Shown here: piece by piece, positions 6,746 to 9,854 of the stretch
Layout of the letters: every line of letters begins with the position of its first letter
Numbering within the stretch: position 1 is the first letter of the stretch
NCBI GenBank assembly: GCA_031254795.1
Contig: JAIRTS010000197.1
Coordinates: 1-9,854, forward strand
DNA length: 9,854 bases
Reading direction: 5' to 3'
Source: Treponema sp.
GTDB lineage: Bacteria; Spirochaetota; Spirochaetia; Treponematales; Breznakiellaceae
Made by a program: the position numbers and the translations under genes
Notes under the pieces: model-generated
Told to the model about the DNA's origin: nothing
The model's input: the letters and a program-made list of their open reading frames with translations, nothing else
The model's database searches: none

Positions 6746-7942
6746 ATGGAGACTTCTTTTAACGCGAGCGGCGCGACGCTTGTCGCTCTGTGCGCCGTTG
6801 GAGCTGAAAAACCGCTTTCCAATGAACTGCGCAAGCTGGGATTTTCCGTCACTGCCGGAGGTTTCGGCAACGCGCGGTTCCGCGCCGATCTTGCGGGCGT
6901 CTATCGCGCGCTCATGGCGTTGCGTACGGCCGACAGGCTGCTGCTTGAGATTGCGGCTTTCCCGTCTGACAACTTTGACGCGCTCTTTGAAGGCGCCCTC
7001 TCGGCTCCGTGGGAAGACTTCATTCCCGCAAGCGCCGGCGTCCGGGTCGGCAAGGTGCGGACAAACCGTTCCAAACTGACGGCGGAGACCGCCATCCAGT
7101 CCATGGTTCACAAAGCGGTCGCCACGCGGCTGTGCGAAAAGCGCAAGATCAACCGGCTGCCTGAAACGGGTTTTATCGCGGAAGTCCGGGTGTACATTGA
7201 GAAAGATATTGTTTCCCTGCTGCTCGATCTTTCAGGAGAGCCTCTTTTCAAACGGGGCTACCGAATCGAAGGCGGCGCCGCGCCGTTGCGCGAGACTACG
7301 GCGGCGGCTATCCTGTTGCTTGCGAATTGGCGCAGAAAGATTCCCCTTTACGATCCGTTTTGCGGGTCCGGAACCATCGCCATAGAAGCGGCCCTATATG
7401 CGTGGAACGCGGCGCCGTGCATGACGCGGACATTCGCGGTTTCCGGCCTCGCCTTTCATGACGCGGCGCTGGAGAAAAAGACGCGCGAAGAATTGCTCAC
7501 AAAAGTTGACGTGAACCACGTCATCCGCGTCTATGGAAGCGACGCGGACGCCCGTTCTGTTTCCATAGCGAAATCCAACATCAACAGGGCGTATGAGATC
7601 GCGCTGGGGAAAAACCCTTCAGCCGGCATTCAGGCTGAGCTAAAGCTCCCTTTCGCGCCGAGCGTCAAGATGGCGCCTATGGAACACGCGGCCGCGCCCG
7701 GCAGGGAGGCGGGCTTCATCATCACCAATCCGCCGTACGGAAGGCGTCTGGGCGGCAAAACGGAAGCGGAAGCCACGTACAGCGGCATGGCCGGGCTGAG
7801 GACGCGGTTTCCGCAATGGAAACTCGGCGTTGTCACCGATGAGCCTGGGTTTGAGTCGTTTTTCGGCAAGAAGGCGGATTCATGCAAAGAAATCACCAAT
7901 GGATCAATACCTTCTTACTTTTTTCAATACGATAAGGTATAA
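6746..7942 (+). CDS. rlmL: THUMP-domain N6/N2 nucleic-acid methyltransferase, RlmL/YpsC type (23S rRNA)
   Basis: Proteins of this type transfer a methyl group from S-adenosylmethionine to guanine N2 of 23S rRNA (G2445 in E. coli); many are mislabelled as adenine DNA methylases. The 398-residue protein has an N-terminal ferredoxin-like and THUMP region (about 10-165). The conserved APLRETTAAAILLLANW (about 189-205) runs into the SAM-binding loop LYDPFCGSGTIAIEA (about 201-215). An acidic second-strand motif (YGSDAD, 263-268) and the catalytic NPPYG (328-332) follow. It is the short single-domain form, like Bacillus YpsC, without the second methyltransferase domain of E. coli RlmL. The ATG at 6746 has GGAG at 6734-6737; an in-frame GTG at 6710 lies inside the repeat hairpin and is rejected. 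The exact target base is inferred. Confidence 0.85.
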   Translation: METSFNASGATLVALCAVGAEKPLSNELRKLGFSVTAGGFGNARFRADLAGVYRALMALRTADRLLLEIAAFPSDNFDALFEGALSAPWEDFIPASAGVRVGKVRTNRSKLTAETAIQSMVHKAVATRLCEKRKINRLPETGFIAEVRVYIEKDIVSLLLDLSGEPLFKRGYRIEGGAAPLRETTAAAILLLANWRRKIPLYDPFCGSGTIAIEAALYAWNAAPCMTRTFAVSGLAFHDAALEKKTREELLTKVDVNHVIRVYGSDADARSVSIAKSNINRAYEIALGKNPSAGIQAELKLPFAPSVKMAPMEHAAAPGREAGFIITNPPYGRRLGGKTEAEATYSGMAGLRTRFPQWKLGVVTDEPGFESFFGKKADSCKEITNGSIPSYFFQYDKV

Positions 7943-7943
7943 T
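7938..7943 (+). promoter_or_regulatory. -10 box (TATAAT) of the TetR-type regulator gene
   Basis: A perfect TATAAT lies at 7938-7943, overlapping the TAA stop of the methyltransferase gene and ending six bases before the ATG at 7950. No good -35 is seen 16-18 bases upstream (TTACTT at best). A small inverted pair, ATAC (7927-7930) and GTAT (7937-7940), overlaps the -10 and could be part of an operator, but it is too short to rely on. Confidence 0.45.
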
Positions 7944-7949
7944 AATCAC

Positions 7950-8546
7950 ATGTCCATCACGGTAGAACATGAGAAACGGCGTAAAGAAATACTCAGCAAT
8001 GCGCTTGATGTGTTTATTGAGCAAGGATTTGAAAATACGACTTTTCAAAAAATAGCGGACAGGTGCGCCATCACCCGCACAAGCCTCTACATCTATTTCA
8101 AGAATAAAAAAGAAGTGTTCAATTACAGCATAAAGCAACTGCTGGGCGAGCTAGAGGCTGACATTCAAAAGCTCAATGAAAACGCCGAGCATAGTTGCGT
8201 CGAACGGCTCGCATCGGTTTTCAATTGCATCGTAGACAAGATTATGGCAAACCAGCGGTTTCTCTCCGCTATCCTTGATTATCTGCAAAGTCTCGCCGGA
8301 AACAACAACGATCCTGAAAAGTACGTCCGGCGCAGAACCATACGGTTGCGTCATATTCTTTCGAGCATTGTCATTGAGGGCAAGAAAAAAGGAGAATTCC
8401 ACGCCCTTCTGGTAAAAGACATCAACGAGATTCTGTATGGATTGCTGGAAGCCGCGGTCTTCCGAATGACAATACTGCGCGCGCGCTCTTGCGAAGATAT
8501 AAAGCATGCGGCGAGCGTTCTGTTGCAGGCTGCGGACTGCCGCTGA
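7950..8546 (+). CDS. TetR/AcrR-family transcriptional regulator
   Basis: TetR-type proteins are dimeric DNA-binding repressors relieved by a small ligand. The 198-residue product has the classic N-terminal domain: RRKEILSNALDVFIEQGFEN (about 10-29), then helix-turn-helix TFQKIADRCAITRTSLYIYF (about 31-50) and KNKKEVF. The remaining about 130 residues are helical with no recognisable ligand signature. An in-frame upstream extension to 7830 lies wholly inside the methyltransferase gene and is not believed. The ATG at 7950 begins just after a TATAAT box, with only a distant AAGG (7934-7937) as a possible ribosome site, so a leaderless message is plausible. No transporter or enzyme gene is next to it to suggest a target; autoregulation is the default guess. 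Confidence 0.85.
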   Translation: MSITVEHEKRRKEILSNALDVFIEQGFENTTFQKIADRCAITRTSLYIYFKNKKEVFNYSIKQLLGELEADIQKLNENAEHSCVERLASVFNCIVDKIMANQRFLSAILDYLQSLAGNNNDPEKYVRRRTIRLRHILSSIVIEGKKKGEFHALLVKDINEILYGLLEAAVFRMTILRARSCEDIKHAASVLLQAADCR

Positions 8547-8553
8547 CTGCGGC
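8539..8553 (+). terminator. Weak hairpin at the end of the TetR-type gene
   Basis: GCCGC (8539-8543) and GCGGC (8549-8553) form a five-pair GC stem with a five-base loop spanning the stop codon. No uninterrupted T tract follows at once, only a pyrimidine-rich stretch (8563-8580). It may slow or end transcription, but the case is weak. Confidence 0.25.
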
Positions 8554-8603
8554 GTAAAAGTGATCTTCTGTTCTTTTCTACAATATACTCGTCAACACAT
8601 CCC

Positions 8604-8632
8604 TTGTCCAACGCTTTATTTCCGCTTATAAT
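8604..8632 (+). promoter_or_regulatory. Sigma-70-type promoter of the uncharacterised gene at 8661
   Basis: TTGTCC (8604-8609, four of six) and a perfect TATAAT (8627-8632) are 17 bases apart. Predicted start of transcription is near 8639, leaving a leader of about 22 nt with AAAAAGGAG. This separates the gene from the TetR-type gene upstream. Confidence 0.6.
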
Positions 8633-8660
8633 GAACCATCACCCTCAAAAAGGAGCCATT

Positions 8661-9149
8661 ATGAAAGAAAATCAGCACAGCCAGGCCATACCCTCGACGG
8701 TTTTGGCGCAGGCGCAGGCAAAAATTGACGAGGCGAAGGAGCTGCTCGCCCCTTATACGCTGGCGCTGACCCCGGCGGAACGGCATGGGCTGCCCAAAAT
8801 GGGCGAGAAAACCATCGGATTTGTGGAAAAGGCGTTTGATTTTGCCAAGCAAAACCCGAATCTGGTCCCGCCCTATCTTGACGTGGACGCCTTCGGCGTG
8901 GATTTCTCCGACGCCCACGGCCTGTGGACCCTGCTCAACTCCGTGCGGCAGTTGGAAGAAGGCATCGACGACACGGAAATGACCGCCGGCAGCGAGGCGT
9001 ATCAAGCCGCCCTCGTGTTTTACCACTCGGCCAAGACCGCGGCGGCACAGGACGTCCCCGGCGCAAAGGCGGTTTACGAGGAACTCAAAACCCGCTTCCC
9101 CCAGGGCGGCGGACGGCGCGGGACGGGCGCCCCTGCGGAAACCACCTGA
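8661..9149 (+). CDS. Uncharacterised 162-residue protein (conserved family, unknown function)
   Basis: The product is small, soluble and mostly helical, with no signal peptide or membrane segment. Regions include a Gln/Ala-rich start (about 8-26), LTPAERHGLPKMGEKTIGFVEKA (about 36-58), NPNLVPPYLDV (about 65-75), a middle helix around QLEEGIDDTEMTAGSEAYQAALVFYHSAK (about 97-125) and an Arg/Gly-rich end. I recall similar LTPxERxxLPKMGxKT...NPxLVPPxLDV proteins in Bacteroidetes and treponemes, all without known role. The ATG at 8661 has AAAAAGGAG (8647-8655) five bases upstream; longer starts at 8604 or 8631 overlap the promoter. The gene is GC-rich compared with the division genes. It stops at TGA (9147-9149), but the same frame carries on through the repeats downstream with only TGA interruptions. 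Confidence 0.75.
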   Translation: MKENQHSQAIPSTVLAQAQAKIDEAKELLAPYTLALTPAERHGLPKMGEKTIGFVEKAFDFAKQNPNLVPPYLDVDAFGVDFSDAHGLWTLLNSVRQLEEGIDDTEMTAGSEAYQAALVFYHSAKTAAAQDVPGAKAVYEELKTRFPQGGGRRGTGAPAETT

Positions 9150-9590
9150 AACCCGCCGGGCCGCAAGGAGAACCGCCGGAATTCAAAGCCCCGACCGTCC
9201 TGTTCGGAGCGGCCCCTGTTCCGCAAAAGGACAAACGACTGAGGCGTAAAGCCCCGGTGGTTCTATTCGGAGTGGAACAGGTTCTACAAAAAGATGAACG
9301 ATTGGGGCGCAAAGTCCCGGTGGTTCCACTCCGGGCAGAACGGGTTTGGCAGCAGGATGAACGACGGGCTCTCCAAGCCCCAGCGGTTCTACTTGGAGCG
9401 GAATCCGTTCTATAAAAAGATGAACGATTGAGGCGTAAAGTCCCGGTGGTTCCACTCCAGGCAGAACGGGTTTGGCAGCGGGATGAACGACGGGCTCTCC
9501 AAGCCCCGGAGGTTCCACTCCGGACAGAATTGGTTTGGTAACAGGACGAATGGGTTCGGCCTGGAGGGGAACGAGCGGGGTGCGGAGTAG
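9150..9590 (+). other. In-frame, TGA-interrupted extension of the uncharacterised gene through the repeat array
   Basis: Reading on in the frame of the gene at 8661, the only stops before TAG at 9588-9590 are three TGA codons (9147, 9240 and 9429). Between them the frame encodes 21-residue repeats rich in Arg, Lys and aromatic residues, such as KSRWFHSGQNGFGSRMND. The TGAs at 9240 and 9429 occupy the position where the unit at 9248-9310 has TGG (Trp, in KKMNDWGAK). Several differences between units are silent in this frame (TAT/TAC, AAC/AAT, GGC/GGT). This could be a decayed C-terminal domain, a readthrough extension or separate remnants. TGA ends at least three other genes here, so general recoding is unlikely. 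Confidence 0.4.
9185..9562 (+). repeat. Six tandem 63-bp repeats, partly in 126-bp pairs
   Basis: Units run 9185-9247, 9248-9310, 9311-9373, 9374-9436, 9437-9499 and 9500-9562, all exactly 63 bases with no insertions or deletions. Units 3 and 5 differ in about two bases, and units 2 and 4 in about eleven, so 9248-9373 and 9374-9499 form a 126-base duplicated pair. Units 1 and 6 are the most diverged, as is usual at array edges. Because 63 is a multiple of three, any change in unit number keeps the reading frame. Half-repeat remains continue to about 9588. The rest of the interval, 9591-9682, holds only the leader of the next gene. Confidence 0.9.
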
Positions 9591-9633
9591 GGTCAGTTCA
9601 GTTCCGGGCGAATTATTGGAGTTCTGAGCGGGA

Positions 9634-9662
9634 TTAACTAAAAATTTTAAGATTCCGATAAT
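9634..9662 (+). promoter_or_regulatory. Possible promoter of the gene at 9683
   Basis: TTAACT (9634-9639, four of six) and GATAAT (9657-9662, five of six) are 17 bases apart in an AT-rich patch after the GC-rich repeats. The predicted start near 9669 falls inside the ribosome site AAAGGAG (9667-9673), which makes this exact placement doubtful. Confidence 0.35.
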
Positions 9663-9682
9663 CTATAAAGGAGAAAACGCCA

Positions 9683-9854
9683 ATGTACCAGGTTGACATG
9701 GAAGATGTAGTAAGAAACTATGATTTCGAGGATGAAGACGGCTTTCTTTTTTGTATTTTCGAGGCTGTCTCAAACGCCCTGTATTGCTGTGTCGATAATC
9801 ACGACATCAAAATTACTGTTCAGTTTAGGCGCCAATACAAGGCGAATGAACTAA
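9683..9854 (+). CDS. Partial CDS, N-terminus resembling a Bergerat-fold (GHKL/Hsp90-like) ATPase
   Basis: Only the first 57 residues are in the window; the gene runs off the right edge. AAAGGAG at 9667-9673, nine bases before the ATG, supports the start. GFLFCIFEAVSNALYCC (about 20-36) has the ExxxN arrangement (E27, N31) of the Bergerat N-box, where E activates water and N binds magnesium. It is followed by a probable beta strand (IKITVQF, about 42-48). This recalls ATP-binding proteins annotated as histidine-kinase-like ATPases with an N-terminal N-box, several of which lie in defence or accessory islands. The G1 (DxGxG) and G2 boxes would lie beyond the window, so the family call is tentative. 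Confidence 0.5.
   Translation, partial: MYQVDMEDVVRNYDFEDEDGFLFCIFEAVSNALYCCVDNHDIKITVQFRRQYKANEL

Noticed and set aside
8924..9415. A + strand open frame of 163 codons overlapping the end of the uncharacterised gene and the repeats.
   Set aside because: It runs in a shifted frame across a GC-rich gene, has an Arg/Gly/Pro-rich shadow-like composition, and has no ribosome site.
9147..9431. Genome-wide use of TGA as tryptophan.
   Set aside because: TGA ends the TPR, dprA and TetR-type genes at sensible lengths, and Trp is coded by TGG throughout the conserved genes. Only local readthrough or decay remains plausible.
9183..9518. Minus-strand open frame with repeats of the type GEPVVHPAAKPVLPGVEPPG.
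   Set aside because: Any frame across repeats of 63 bases appears periodic. This one has no start signal, and the + strand frame continuous with the gene at 8661 shows silent substitutions and a more protein-like composition.

Overview
The window is a bacterial chromosome segment of moderate GC content with all recognisable genes on the + strand. It carries the late division genes ftsQ-ftsA-ftsZ, then a Xer-type tyrosine recombinase, a membrane-anchored TPR protein and dprA. From memory, this order and the look of the FtsZ and FtsA proteins best fit a spirochaete of the Treponema group, perhaps a gut or termite treponeme. That assignment is an inference; no rRNA or other marker is present.

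Region 1 (1-3720) is the division block. ftsQ appears to start at, or within a base or two of, its own transcription start (TATAAT, six bases, ATG). ftsA follows with a one-base stop/start overlap. ftsZ has a near-consensus sigma-70 promoter (TTGATA, 17 bases, TATAAT) and a leader of about 180 nt holding repeated hairpin elements. The block closes with a perfect 17-bp inverted repeat acting as terminator.

Region 2 (3721-6603) opens with a densely folded, gene-free block of three consecutive hairpin modules (3769-3935). It ends directly at the ribosome site of a TTG-started Xer recombinase. The TPR gene and dprA follow with little or no spacing, so the three genes look like one operon. Their roles, where known, are chromosome dimer resolution and handling of incoming single-stranded DNA.

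Region 3 (6604-8546) holds a THUMP-domain rRNA methyltransferase of the RlmL type. Its leader carries a 40-bp element almost identical to the one in front of ftsZ. A TetR-type regulator follows, whose -10 box overlaps the methyltransferase stop codon and again sits exactly six bases before the ATG.

Region 4 (8547-9854) is accessory in character and visibly GC-richer in its middle. It holds a small uncharacterised protein gene with its own promoter, six exact-length 63-bp tandem repeats, and the start of a gene whose N-terminus resembles a Bergerat-fold (GHKL/Hsp90-like) ATPase. The repeats lie in the same reading frame as the uncharacterised gene. They are separated from it only by TGA codons, one of whose repeat positions is TGG in a sister unit. 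This is the most unusual feature of the window.
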